Of a stretch of DNA of 64,000 nucleotides, positions 47,911-56,836 are shown one piece after another. Under the pieces are notes generated by a model. It did not search any database and was not told the DNA's origin. It saw only the letters and a program-made list of their open reading frames with translations. Source of the stretch: Gemmatales bacterium (GTDB lineage Bacteria; Planctomycetota; Planctomycetia; Gemmatales; Gemmataceae). The stretch spans positions 160,611 to 224,610 of the forward strand of contig BPJP01000008.1 in NCBI GenBank assembly GCA_026004675.1, read 5' to 3'. A program made the translations under genes and the position numbers. How positions within the stretch are numbered: the first letter of the stretch is position 1; each line of letters starts with the position of its first letter.

Positions 47911-49199
47911 TGCTGATGGATGAAACGACGGATGCCGGGTTGCGGTCGTTCGTAGAAGTTCCCCCTGATTCGCATTTTCCGATTCAGAATTTGCCGTTCG
48001 GCATCTTTCATCGGCCTGGCGAGGCGGCCCGAGTCGGTGTTGCCATCGGCGACTGGATTCTCGACCTGGCAGTGCTCGACGAAGCAGGGCTTTTCGATCG
48101 GACTGCCGTCGCCGGACTCAAGGTCTTCCACGAGAAAAGGTTGAATCGTCTGATGGCTTTAGGGCGACAAGCGTGGCGCGAGGTTCGCGCGACGGTCAGC
48201 CGACTTCTGCGTAGTGACGAAGCCGTTTTGCGCGACAATCGGGCTTTGCGGCAGAAATCTTTCGTACCGATGGCAGACGCTCTTTTGGAGTTGCCGGCTG
48301 ACATTGGAGATTACACCGACTTCTATTCTTCGCGCGAGCATGCTCACAACGTCGGCACGATGCTTCGTGGTCCGGACAAGGCGCTGATGCCCAACTGGCT
48401 TCATTTGCCGGTCGCCTATCACGGCCGTGCCAGCTCGATTATCGTTTCGGGACAGGACATCATTCGCCCCAAAGGGCAAACCAAAAGTGACGAAGAGCCA
48501 ATGCCACGGTTTGGCCCAAGCCGAAATCTCGACTTCGAACTCGAAATGGGTTTCTTCGTCGGTCGCGGCAACGAACTGGGGCATCCTATCCCTGTGCAGG
48601 AGGCGGACGAACATATTTTCGGCATGGTCCTTGTCAATGACTGGAGTGCCCGCGACATCCAGAAATGGGAGTACGTTCCTTTAGGACCATTCTTGGCTAA
48701 GAATTTCGCGACAAGCATCTCCCCCTGGGTCGTCACTCTCGACGCCCTCGAACCGTTCCGCACGACAGGCCCGATCCAGGATCCCCAACCCTTGCCTTAT
48801 CTGCAAATCAGTGGTCCGCAGGCTTACGACATCCAGTTGGAAGTCTATCTGCAAGGCGACAAGATGGCCGAGCCGCACCGCATTTGTCTTTCCAACTTCA
48901 AATATCTTTATTGGAACATGAGGCAACAACTGGCGCACCATACGTGCAACGGGTGCAACGTTCGGCCGGGCGACCTGATGGCCTCGGGCACGATCAGCGG
49001 ACCGGACCCAGGCTCTTTTGGCAGCATGCTCGAACTAGCCTGGCGGGGCACCAAGCCGATCTCGTTTCCCAACGGCGAAACACGGGTCTTCTTGCAGGAC
49101 GGCGACCGAGTGACCATGACCGGATTCTGTCAGGGTCCAGGCTATCGAGTCGGTTTTGGCGAAGTGACGGCCAGAGTGTTGCCGGCCCTGGCCGATTAG
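47910..49199 (+). CDS. fahA: Fumarylacetoacetase
   Basis: 429 residues from ATG 47910 (an ATG at 47916 is also possible). It cleaves 4-fumarylacetoacetate to fumarate and acetoacetate, the last step of tyrosine breakdown. Motifs: IGDYTDFYSSREHAHNVGTM, VAYHGRASSI with the catalytic His, LDFELEMGFFVG with the metal Glu pair, VNDWSARDIQKWEYVPLGPF with the Asp, and SGTISGPDPGSFGSMLEL. Length matches the full-size two-domain form (about 420), not the short FAH-fold hydrolases. It ends in a 4-base overlap with the convergent kinase gene. Confidence 0.95.
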   Translation: MLMDETTDAGLRSFVEVPPDSHFPIQNLPFGIFHRPGEAARVGVAIGDWILDLAVLDEAGLFDRTAVAGLKVFHEKRLNRLMALGRQAWREVRATVSRLLRSDEAVLRDNRALRQKSFVPMADALLELPADIGDYTDFYSSREHAHNVGTMLRGPDKALMPNWLHLPVAYHGRASSIIVSGQDIIRPKGQTKSDEEPMPRFGPSRNLDFELEMGFFVGRGNELGHPIPVQEADEHIFGMVLVNDWSARDIQKWEYVPLGPFLAKNFATSISPWVVTLDALEPFRTTGPIQDPQPLPYLQISGPQAYDIQLEVYLQGDKMAEPHRICLSNFKYLYWNMRQQLAHHTCNGCNVRPGDLMASGTISGPDPGSFGSMLELAWRGTKPISFPNGETRVFLQDGDRVTMTGFCQGPGYRVGFGEVTARVLPALAD

Positions 49200-52100
49200 T
49201 CGTTGTTTGGGGCAAGGGTGAAGTAGAAGGTCGCACCTTTTTCTGGTTCGGCTTCAGCCCAGATGCGGCCCCCATGGCGCTGGATGATCCGCTGGCACGT
49301 CGCCAGTCCCACCCCTGTGCCTTCGAATTCTTCCGCACTATGAAGACGTTGAAACACTCCAAACAAGCGACCAGCTCGGCTCATATCGAAGCCGACGCCA
49401 TTGTCACGCACGTAGTAGATGGGCTTTGCCGAATCCTGAGCAAACTGGTAGCCGATTTCGATTCTGCCACAAGAACGAGGCCGCGTGTACTTCAAGGCAT
49501 TACTGATGAGATTGATGAATACTTGCCTGAGCAGGGCAGCGTCCGCTTCGCAGTCGGGCAGTTCGGCAATGGTGATTTCCAGACAGCGGCCTTCGCGCTC
49601 GCTTCTAAGGTTGTCGAGCGCCTCGCGAACCAGGCTGGTCGTGTGGATCGGTCGTTTCTCGATCACTTGTCGGCCCAAACGGGAAAACGTCAACAGGTCG
49701 GAAATCAGCTTCGACATCTGCGCCCCGTTGTCGCGGATGCGCGTAATGTAATGCCGAACCTGTGGCGACATCTGGGCGCCGAAATCATCCAACAAAATTC
49801 TCGCGAAGCCATCGATGGCGCGGAGCGGAGCACGCAGGTCGTGCGAAACGCTATAAGTGAATGCTTCCAGCTCTTTGTTAGCTTCCTGCAATTCTTGTGT
49901 TCGTTGCTCGACCCGCCATTCCAGTTCGCGGTTCAGCTTTTCAACCTCCTGGAAATAGTGCACGCGGTCGGTCACATCGTTGAGGACGGCAATCAAACGT
50001 TCCGCCTTACCGGAGGCATCGCGGACGCACGTTACGCTGACATCGCACCAAATCAGTCCGTCGGGACGTCGATACCGTTTCTGCGTGGCGTATTCGCTGA
50101 TGTCACCCCCCGCCAGTTTCTGCAGGGCCTCTTCGTCCTTTTTCCAATCGTCAGGATGAGAGACATCGGCAACCGTTAGCCGACGCAACTCTTCTTCTGG
50201 CCTGCCCAGGATATCGCACCCCTTGGCGTTGATTGCCAGAATCCTGCCAGTCTCAGGCTCGACATGAACCATGCCGGCGCCGGCATTCTCGAACGTGGCC
50301 CGGAAGAGTTGTTCGCTTTCACGGCGAGCCTTTTCGGCACGTTTCAGCTCAGTGATATCCATGCAAGCGACGGCCACGCCCAGGATATGACCGTCCGTCC
50401 GAACTGCATAATAATTCGTCAACCAGGTATGGTCTTCCCGGTCGGCTGCCATCTGTCCAGTGATCTCATGGTTCAGGACCGGCTGGCCTGTTTCGAGGAC
50501 CCGGCGAAGGATGTCCTGCACATCATCGGCCCACTCGTCAGGAAGAACATCGTGAACGGTCTTGCCGATGATCTGATCTGCCGACATGCCGATGATGTTT
50601 GCCAAGCATTCGTTGATGCGCACATACCGCAGACCGCGATCGACGAAGGCATAGCCGACGGGGCCGGTGAAAAAAATGCCGTCTAGCAGAGCGTGAGATT
50701 CCATCAGTGCCTGCTCGGCGCGCTTGCGTTCAGTGATGTCAAGTGCAACACCGATGGCGCCGATGATATTTCCCAATTCATCTTTGAATGGTTCGACGCG
50801 AACTTGGAACTGTCGGCCAAGCCATTCGGTGTCGTACGAGACGCAGATGCCGTCCAAGGCACGGCGATGGGCGGCTATATTCGGATGATCCGGATCATTG
50901 GTGTGAAAATAGGTGTAAAGGGATGTGCCCAACATCTGCATCTGTCCGGGTTGCAGACCGAGATGCAGAAGTCCGGCCCCCATGCTGGAAGTGAAATTCA
51001 ACTCGCGATCCGTCGTCCACACGACAAGTGGAATCTGTTCCAGAATGAGCCGGGACCGTGCTTCCGACTCCTTGAGCGTCAGCCTGGCTCGTTCCTGCTC
51101 TGTGATGTCGATGCCCGTGCAGACGATGTATTCGTCTGATTCGTCGGCAAAGCGCTTGTTCTGCCATTCGATCAAGCGAGCGGTGCCGTCTTTGCATCGC
51201 CAATGATCCACAAAGCCGTTCGGAAATTCGTAAAGGCTTTTTTGGAATGCCGCCTGGACCAATTTTTTCTCGTCATCGGAGGCGATCATCTCCCAAAGGT
51301 GCTTGCCGCGAACTTCATCTGCTGTGAAGCCTGTGACACGTTCGCACGATTTGCTGAAATGTTTGATGCGTCCCTGCCGATCGGCAGCGACGACCAAAAT
51401 GCGAGCGGAATCCTGGATCGCCGACATGAAATCCCGCTCTGCCTGCAATTCCAGCTGCGTTTTTCGCAGTTCGGTGATGTCTACGGCGACACCGCCGATC
51501 AGGTTCCGGTCGTCTTCCGGGATGGGGAATTTGTGTATCAGCCAATGCCTGGTGCCGTCGCGATGCTCGATCGTCTCGATACTGCGCACGGCACGATTCT
51601 CCGCCAGGACCACATCGTCGCCGGCTTGGAACGGAGCCTTGTCGCGCAGTCGGTTTAAATCGTCGATGCCGCAACCGAACGTTGCAGTAAACGTCTCGTT
51701 GACGAAAAGGAATCGCGAACTGGCATCTTTGATGAAGGCCGCGCCTGGCCAGTGCTTCATGAAAGCGGAAAAGCGATTTTCAATCAGTCGGTGTGCTTGC
51801 TCGGCGAGGTGATGTTGCGTAACGTCCCAGAAAATTCCCTGGGTGCCGATGATCCTGCCCCCGTGGTCCCGTACAGGCGATTTGATCACCTCGACAAACA
51901 GGCGGTTCCCCTGGCCGTCGAAATGTTCCTCGATGTCGTGAAAAACTTCGCCGGTCTCCAAGACATGCCGATCGTCGGCGGCGTATTTCTCGGCCAATGC
52001 TTCCGGATGGAAATCGTACGACGTCTTGCCGAGCAATTCTTCTCTTGTCTTGCCCGCCATCTCGCAAAAGCGATCGTTGACGTAGACGAAGGCACCGCTT

Positions 52101-52753
52101 CGGTCCTTGCGGTACAGTTGGATCGGCAACGCTTCGACCAGCGACTGGTACAAGGCGTGGGAATCCTTCAAAGCCTCTTCGATGCGAAGCCGATCGCTGA
52201 GGTCCTGGACGAAATACACTCCTTGGCCGCTCGCTTCATCGAGCCTGGCGGCGCCTTGCAGCACGCGAACCGAGCACCCGTCCTTGCGTCTGATTTCTTT
52301 TTCCTGGGGGGCTAATACGCCTGTCGATGAGAAAGACACAGTCGGCGATTGCGGCGTGGCAGCAGATGCCGTCAACTCCTGCCAGCGGATCCGCTGTTGT
52401 TTCAGTTCCTCACTGGAAAATCCTGTCAATTCGCAAAAAACCGGATTGGCCTCTTTCAGCGAACCGTCCGCTTCGAACGCCGCCAGACCGATGCGGTTGG
52501 ATTCCGCCAATTGCCAGAACGACGACAGCAGGACTTGGTATTTGTTTTCGACCTCCTCTTTGCGGTAGAGGGCGAAGGCCCAACAGGCGGCGCCGCCCAG
52601 AAGAAGAACGGCTACTGCGCCGCCAGCGGCATACCAAAGGTTGCCCCCATTGCGTGCCGATCCCACCATCATTCCGACCACGAAGCCGAAAACCGTGACA
52701 ATCAGGCAGATCGATGCCAACGGAGTCATACGTTGCCAATCGATTTTTTTCAT
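49196..52753 (-). CDS. Membrane histidine kinase with seven PAS domains
   Basis: 1185 residues from ATG 52753 (GGGAGAGACGG upstream). Two membrane helices (ASICLIVTVFGFVVGMMVGS and LWYAAGGAVAVLLLGGAACW) are followed by seven PAS/PAC units, each ending in a phrase like GVAVDITELRKTQ, GTQGIFWDVTQHH or IAVLNDVTDRVHY. The kinase core has His971 in SVSHDLRAPLRAIDGFAR, the N-box NLISNALKY, the G1 box DNGVGFDM, the F-box FGVFQRLH and the G2 box GTGVGLAT. There is no receiver domain and no response regulator beside it, so it is an orphan. The short periplasmic loop suggests signals sensed mainly by the cytoplasmic PAS domains. Confidence 0.93.
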   Translation of the reverse strand: MKKIDWQRMTPLASICLIVTVFGFVVGMMVGSARNGGNLWYAAGGAVAVLLLGGAACWAFALYRKEEVENKYQVLLSSFWQLAESNRIGLAAFEADGSLKEANPVFCELTGFSSEELKQQRIRWQELTASAATPQSPTVSFSSTGVLAPQEKEIRRKDGCSVRVLQGAARLDEASGQGVYFVQDLSDRLRIEEALKDSHALYQSLVEALPIQLYRKDRSGAFVYVNDRFCEMAGKTREELLGKTSYDFHPEALAEKYAADDRHVLETGEVFHDIEEHFDGQGNRLFVEVIKSPVRDHGGRIIGTQGIFWDVTQHHLAEQAHRLIENRFSAFMKHWPGAAFIKDASSRFLFVNETFTATFGCGIDDLNRLRDKAPFQAGDDVVLAENRAVRSIETIEHRDGTRHWLIHKFPIPEDDRNLIGGVAVDITELRKTQLELQAERDFMSAIQDSARILVVAADRQGRIKHFSKSCERVTGFTADEVRGKHLWEMIASDDEKKLVQAAFQKSLYEFPNGFVDHWRCKDGTARLIEWQNKRFADESDEYIVCTGIDITEQERARLTLKESEARSRLILEQIPLVVWTTDRELNFTSSMGAGLLHLGLQPGQMQMLGTSLYTYFHTNDPDHPNIAAHRRALDGICVSYDTEWLGRQFQVRVEPFKDELGNIIGAIGVALDITERKRAEQALMESHALLDGIFFTGPVGYAFVDRGLRYVRINECLANIIGMSADQIIGKTVHDVLPDEWADDVQDILRRVLETGQPVLNHEITGQMAADREDHTWLTNYYAVRTDGHILGVAVACMDITELKRAEKARRESEQLFRATFENAGAGMVHVEPETGRILAINAKGCDILGRPEEELRRLTVADVSHPDDWKKDEEALQKLAGGDISEYATQKRYRRPDGLIWCDVSVTCVRDASGKAERLIAVLNDVTDRVHYFQEVEKLNRELEWRVEQRTQELQEANKELEAFTYSVSHDLRAPLRAIDGFARILLDDFGAQMSPQVRHYITRIRDNGAQMSKLISDLLTFSRLGRQVIEKRPIHTTSLVREALDNLRSEREGRCLEITIAELPDCEADAALLRQVFINLISNALKYTRPRSCGRIEIGYQFAQDSAKPIYYVRDNGVGFDMSRAGRLFGVFQRLHSAEEFEGTGVGLATCQRIIQRHGGRIWAEAEPEKGATFYFTLAPNND

Positions 52754-52939
52754 CCGTCTCTCCCGCGAGCGCAGAAAAAGGACGGCGCCACTGAGGATTC
52801 CCTCTCGGCGCAACCGCCCGGCGGCTGTCGAATATAGCGGAAAACGGGGCGGCACTACAAGCTGGGAAGGCAACGGTTGGCGCTGACCAAGCCGGCAGCG
52901 AACATTGGACGGGACATTTCTCGCCCAGCGAGAGCGAAC

Positions 52940-53999
52940 CTACTGCGACGGCGGTTCCAGACTCCACAAGCGAACGGTTCGATCTGCACCGACTGAAGCC
53001 AGAAGGGTTCCTCGACGGGCGAACACCAGCCCTTGTACCCACGCTTCATGCCCCGTGAGGGACTTTAGCATTTGGCCGTTCGCGGGATTCCACAAGCGAA
53101 CAGTCCGATCCTTGCTTGCAGAAGCCAACACGATCCCTCCCGGATGAAACGCCAGACCGGTAACCGAACTGGTGTGGCCCGTCAACGTGCGAATTGTTTT
53201 GCCATCCGCAGAGTTGATCAAGAGAATCTGCCCCAGACTGGTTCCGGCGGCAAGAACTTTGCCATCCGGGCTGAAGGCGATGGCCAGCACGTGGTTGTCC
53301 GGCGGCGGCGGCTGGTTCGGTTTGACGGGAGGCTTGGTGGAGATGTCACGAATCTTTCGGCCACCGGCATCCCACAAACGAATGCTGCTGTCCAGGCCCC
53401 CCCGATGCGAGAAGTTTTCCATCGGGGCTGAAGCACAAAGCGGTGACCCAATCGGTATGGGCAGTCAATTTGGCCCTGGGCTTTCCCGAAGCCACGTCAT
53501 AAAGGTCGATGCTGTTGTCATCGTTGGAGGCGGCCAGGGTTTTGCCGTCCGGACTCATCGCCAGCGCCCGTACGACTGTCGGAACGGGAATGGTCTTGGC
53601 TGGCTTGCCGTCAGGCATCGACCAGAGAATGATCTTTTTGTCAGCACCAGCCGATGCCAGGAACGGGCCTCCGTTCCAAGCCACTTCCAATACCGGTCCT
53701 TGGTGTCCTTTCAAGACGTTGGGGGTGTGCCCACCCTGGCGCACTCCCTCTAGCACATCTTCCTCCCAGTACTGGACAGTGCCGAATTCGCAGCCAGCAG
53801 CCAAAATGTTGGTCTGCGGATGGTAGGCAACATCGAAGCCTGGCCCATCTAAACCGCCTAGCGTCGCCGTCAGCCGAGCTTGCCCAGGATCGATCTTGGG
53901 CAACGGGGGAGGCTTGGATTTTTCCTGCCCGGCAACGCTCGCCACCAGGTACAGACCAAAGACCATCGGCACAACAAACGCGTTCCGCCAGTAGCGCAT
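52940..53999 (-). CDS. Secreted WD40 repeat protein (frameshifted)
   Basis: About 352 residues in two frames. The N-terminus has a signal peptide (FVVPMVFGLYLVASVAGQ) and a proline-rich stretch. Blades include GGLDGPGFDVAYHPQTNILA, HTDWVTALCFSPDGKLLASG, NHVLAIAFSPDGKVLAAG, HTSSVTGLAFHPGGIVLASA with TVRLWNPANGQ, and HEAWVQGLVFARRGTLLASV. The second frame joins when one base is removed from the C7 run at 53397-53403. It is a seven-blade propeller located outside the cytoplasm. The ligand is unknown. Confidence 0.85.
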
Positions 54000-54065
54000 C
54001 GACCACCTCCAAACAACCGGAAAACCAACTCGTTCTGGCAGCGTTTGTGTTGCTTCATTCGGGCA

Positions 54066-54611
54066 TTATTTGAGCCTTCGCACCGACTTGATGATCACGT
54101 CCTCGACCGGTACCGAGCCGCGCGTTTTGACCGCACGAATCTTGTCGACCACGTTCATGCCGTCAATCACCCTGCCGAAGACGCAATATCCCGGTTCGAC
54201 AGCGGATCGGCGATCAAGATTCTTATTGTCTTTGACATTGATATAGAATTGCGAAGTCGCGCTATCCGGGTCGCTGGTCCGTGCCATGGCAATGGTGCCG
54301 CGCACGTTGGACAAGTTGTTGGCCGCTTCGTTCTTGATGGGAGGATGGGTTTTTTTTCGCTTCATGCCGGGTTCGTAGCCCCCTCCCTGGATAACGAAGT
54401 CGGCAATGACACGATGAAAAATTGTGCCATCATAAAACTTTTCATCGGTGTAGCGCAAAAAGTTTTTCACCGTGATCGGTGCCTTGTCCTCGAATAGCTC
54501 GATTTTGATCGTTCCCAGCGAGGTTTCCATAATCACAATCGGATTCTCGCCGGCGAAGAGCGGCGCGGCAAAAAAGACTACTCCTAAGATCGCCAAAAGA
54601 ACGGACTTCAC
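54066..54611 (-). CDS. Cyclophilin-type peptidyl-prolyl cis-trans isomerase
   Basis: 181 residues from a GTG start at 54611, chosen because AAGGAG lies 7 bases upstream and a signal peptide (SVLLAILGVVFFAAPLFA) follows. Cyclophilin motifs are FYDGTIFHRVIADFVIQGG with the active-site Arg, ATSQFYINVKDN, and VFGRVIDGMNVVDKI. It speeds proline isomerisation during folding of exported proteins in the periplasm. The Trp found in cyclosporin-sensitive cyclophilins is not seen, as in many bacterial forms. Single gene. Confidence 0.93.
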   Translation of the reverse strand: MKSVLLAILGVVFFAAPLFAGENPIVIMETSLGTIKIELFEDKAPITVKNFLRYTDEKFYDGTIFHRVIADFVIQGGGYEPGMKRKKTHPPIKNEAANNLSNVRGTIAMARTSDPDSATSQFYINVKDNKNLDRRSAVEPGYCVFGRVIDGMNVVDKIRAVKTRGSVPVEDVIIKSVRRLK

Positions 54612-54839
54612 GGCTCGACTCCTTAATGTAGACGCCACGATTCTGCCAACGCTGTTAGCAGACTGCATTTACTTCCTGATTTCAAGTCGGAAACCAGAAT
54701 TGTTTCCAAACGACCGGAAGGAGCCTGGCGACAAGGCGGCGTCGAAGACCATTAAATCTCGTCGTTCTCTCGGCTGCACGATGAGTTGCCGTGGTTATCG
54801 GCACTCTCATCGTGGCAGGCAGCAATCGAAGGCGGCAGT

Positions 54840-55313
54840 TTACGCCAGAACATCGCACAACTGTTTGACCGTCTCGGCACCGATTCGCCTTGTCAAATCC
54901 CGAACCGCCTCGATATCAGCGATCGATAACCCCGCAGCTTGGGCGGGTTGGCTGGAGTGACTTTTCGCTTTGATCTGGTAGACAAGTTGGGCGCTGATGT
55001 TATAACCGAGTTTCTTCGCTTCGCGCTGGATGTCGGCGACGGAGGCCTTTGGCCCCAATTGCCTTAGCAAATGACGCACAACTTCCGATTTTTTGTGCTT
55101 CCCAGAGCCGGGCGCGACTTCCAAAACGCCACTTGCGCCAGCCTCCTCAGCCTTGATAATTCCCTTGTAATTTGAAATCAGGTTGGTTTTTAACGTCTCA
55201 CCAAACACTCGTTTTATGTGTTCTTGAATCTTTGTCGGCGTCGCATCGCCCAGTTCTTGCTGTGCTCTGCGAACCATTTCGATTTTTGTAATGTTGCCGT
55301 TCTTTTTTGCCAT
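54840..55313 (-). CDS. Protein with a duplicated helical domain, possibly DNA-binding
   Basis: 157 residues, AAAGGA upstream of the ATG. Residues 10-54 (KIEMVRRAQQELGDATPTKI...) and 75-118 (KSEVVRHLLRQLGPKASVAD...) share the pattern K-x-E-x-V-R-x4-LG-x2-A-x4-IQ-x3-K-x2-G, so the domain is duplicated. Each unit looks like a three-helix or winged-helix fold and is basic. A C-terminal helix (IEAVRDLTRRIGAETVKQLC) may mediate dimer formation. I suspect a DNA-binding protein, based only on composition and pattern. Its promoter carries a palindrome in the spacer. Confidence 0.75.
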   Translation of the reverse strand: MAKKNGNITKIEMVRRAQQELGDATPTKIQEHIKRVFGETLKTNLISNYKGIIKAEEAGASGVLEVAPGSGKHKKSEVVRHLLRQLGPKASVADIQREAKKLGYNISAQLVYQIKAKSHSSQPAQAAGLSIADIEAVRDLTRRIGAETVKQLCDVLA

Positions 55314-55366
55314 CGATCCAATGTCCTTTCTCTAAGTCCAACTGATCGAGTCGTACCCCTATTGTT

Positions 55367-55390
55367 ATTATACGTGAGGTTAAAATAACC
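55367..55390 (-). promoter_or_regulatory. Promoter with a palindrome between -35 and -10
   Basis: On the minus strand, TATAAT lies at 55372-55367, about 54 bases before the ATG of the duplicated-domain gene, with a weak -35 (TTTTGG) 16 bases upstream. The palindrome GGTTA-AAA-TAACC (55378-55390) falls inside the spacer, a typical repressor position. Confidence 0.55.
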
Positions 55391-55486
55391 AAAAGGCGAG
55401 TCGAGGTCTATTGGCACGCGACGAACATGGTTATCCGCCGGATCTCAGGTCGGAACTTTCCAGGTTCAGTCGTGCAGGGCGAGAGT

Positions 55487-55529
55487 TTGTTCGCTGTATA
55501 TATTCTATGTATTTCTAAGAGGCGAACAA
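55487..55529. repeat. Inverted repeat upstream of the NucA-like gene
   Basis: TTGTTCGC (55487-55494) and GCGAACAA (55522-55529) are exact inverted copies 27 bases apart, and the DNA between them is AT-rich (TGTATATATTCTATGTATTT). It ends 5 bases before the ATG of the NucA-like gene. The spacing suits an operator or a structured 5' leader. Confidence 0.5.
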
Positions 55530-55533
55530 TTCA

Positions 55534-55901
55534 ATGTCCAGAACCGGCCGCGATTCCTGTTTGATGGTATCCGTTCTGCCAAATTGCAGGTGCGGATGGT
55601 GGCGTGGCAAGGCGATGGGTCAATCGGTGTCGCGGTGAGCGACCTTGTCCTGCAGCTTCGCGGTCTCGCATCGCGAATCCGCCTTCGTCGGGAGGTTCAG
55701 GATCGAAGGATACCACTGGACAGTTTGTTAAGGTTCCTGGAAAGGACTTGGATAATTATCCCCTGTATCAGTGAAGGAGGAGGTACAGGTGCGAGTGTTC
55801 GTGAAGTTGATTCTGCCGATAATCGAGGAGCAGCCACTGCTACAGAAAATTTATCCAAGCCGCCCGATGGTACAAAGGTTCGGATAACAGCAGGAGAATA
55901 G
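55534..55901 (+). pseudogene. NucA/NucB-like nuclease (broken frame)
   Basis: The last 45 codons match the C-terminus of the Bacillus NucA/NucB DNase: EGGGTGASV, then SADNRGA, then PPDGTKVRI, against EGGEGASV, PADNRGA and PDGTRV in NucA. Just upstream, in another frame, VPGKDLDNYP fits the 'PGYDRDEWP' catalytic-region pattern. One extra base near 55760 would join the two. The N-terminal half is not recognisable in any single frame, so the gene is either decayed or hit by several sequencing errors. A ComJ-like gene starts 1 base after its stop. Confidence 0.5.
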
Positions 55902-55902
55902 T

Positions 55903-56278
55903 ATGACATCTACGATGTATGTATCCTATTCACAAATTGCCGTGTTCGACGGATTGGAAACACCGATTCAACTTTTGGAAAAAGGCACAGGTTCGACAAG
56001 GGTTCACATGGCGAGAGGGTTCGGTGTCTTTCGGCACGTTGGCAGATGCCGGCCAGGTTGCCGGTTAAATCGAAAATCTTCCTGAAGTGCAGATTGATCC
56101 GGGGTGCATACGAGCGATTTCTGTTCCTTTGAGTTGGCGAGATGCGTTGAATTGGGCGCGTCTAGTGTTGGTGCCGCGCGGATCGCAGGATCCGGCGATT
56201 CTGATTAGATTCGAGGCGAGGAACTCGATGCGATTCCGCCGGTTGTTTTGTGTGCTGCAAACCGTCAACAAGCGGTAA
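55903..56278 (+). pseudogene. ComJ-like nuclease inhibitor (broken frame)
   Basis: The N-terminus TMYVSYSQIAVFDGLETP continues, after a frame change near 55965, as NFWKKAQVRQGFTWREGSVS and FGTLADAGQV. This follows the ComJ/Nin pattern (SYxQ..VF, DWT.E....GY, GxxSF). Further pieces IENLPEVQIDPG and CIRAISVPFELA follow after an in-frame TAA at about 56066. ComJ inhibits the nuclease NucA in Bacillus. One break is an insertion, but the TAA needs a substitution or two indels, so true decay is possible. The end is uncertain. Confidence 0.5.
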
Positions 56279-56287
56279 TTGTCCCGC

Positions 56288-56578
56288 TCATTCTTCGGGG
56301 CCGACAAGAGCAGCGGCGGAGAGCCAGAAGCTGGCCAATTCAAACGTATGTCGTTTACGAGGGACCATGCCTCCGACCAGGTTGCTCGCTTCCTTTGCTG
56401 CCTGGGCGACAATCTCATATTCATCGGTTGTGAAGAGAAAACCTTCCGTCCTGGCTATCTGTACGACTCTTTGAACCCGCTCGGCTCGGCTCAGGTCCTG
56501 GAATTCTTGCAGTCGGCGACGAAGCTGGTCGTCGCGTTCAACGCGGTCGAGAAACAGCTGTACCATTTCAACGGACAT
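56288..56578 (-). CDS. Nif11-type leader peptide / RiPP precursor candidate
   Basis: 96 residues with GAGGTG upstream of the ATG. Residues 1-60 match the Nif11 domain: MSVEMVQLFLDRVERDDQLR, VQRVVQIARTEGFLFTTDEY. A Gly-Gly at residues 69-70 (SNLVGG) could be the cut site used by a C39-type peptidase, leaving a 26-residue tail starting MVPRKRHTFELASFW that lacks Cys but has Thr and Ser. Nif11 leaders are found on precursors of modified peptides, though many Nif11 genes stand alone with unknown role. No modifying enzyme or exporter is in the window. It is convergent with the ComJ-like gene. Confidence 0.75.
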   Translation of the reverse strand: MSVEMVQLFLDRVERDDQLRRRLQEFQDLSRAERVQRVVQIARTEGFLFTTDEYEIVAQAAKEASNLVGGMVPRKRHTFELASFWLSAAALVGPEE

Positions 56579-56836
56579 GTTTCACCTCGTTCTTTGGGGT
56601 GCGTTATGTTTGGTAGCATTTTTCGTGCCGGAGGGGCTCATAGTGCAAATGGCCCGTAAAACCGCGAATGCGTCCTTGTTGCCCCGGAGAAAAATTCATC
56701 ACTGCGGTGAAAATTTCCGCAATACGAGAAATCGCTTCTGGTCCGCCGAGGTAGCGGCATGATACAATCGGCGTAGCGAAATCGTACCATGCTCACGATC
56801 ACCGCGTTTTTTCCGTTACGTTGCTCGAGGTCGCCT
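56579..56836. other. 258-base gene-free stretch between divergent genes
   Basis: The region contains a GATACAAT that could be a -10 element (about 56760-56768) for the cytochrome-type gene. I see no matching -35, no palindrome and no RNA gene. Confidence 0.4.

Noticed and set aside
48884..50179. A 431-codon plus-strand frame
   Set aside because: It overlaps fahA in another frame and then runs antisense to the PAS kinase; no family features.
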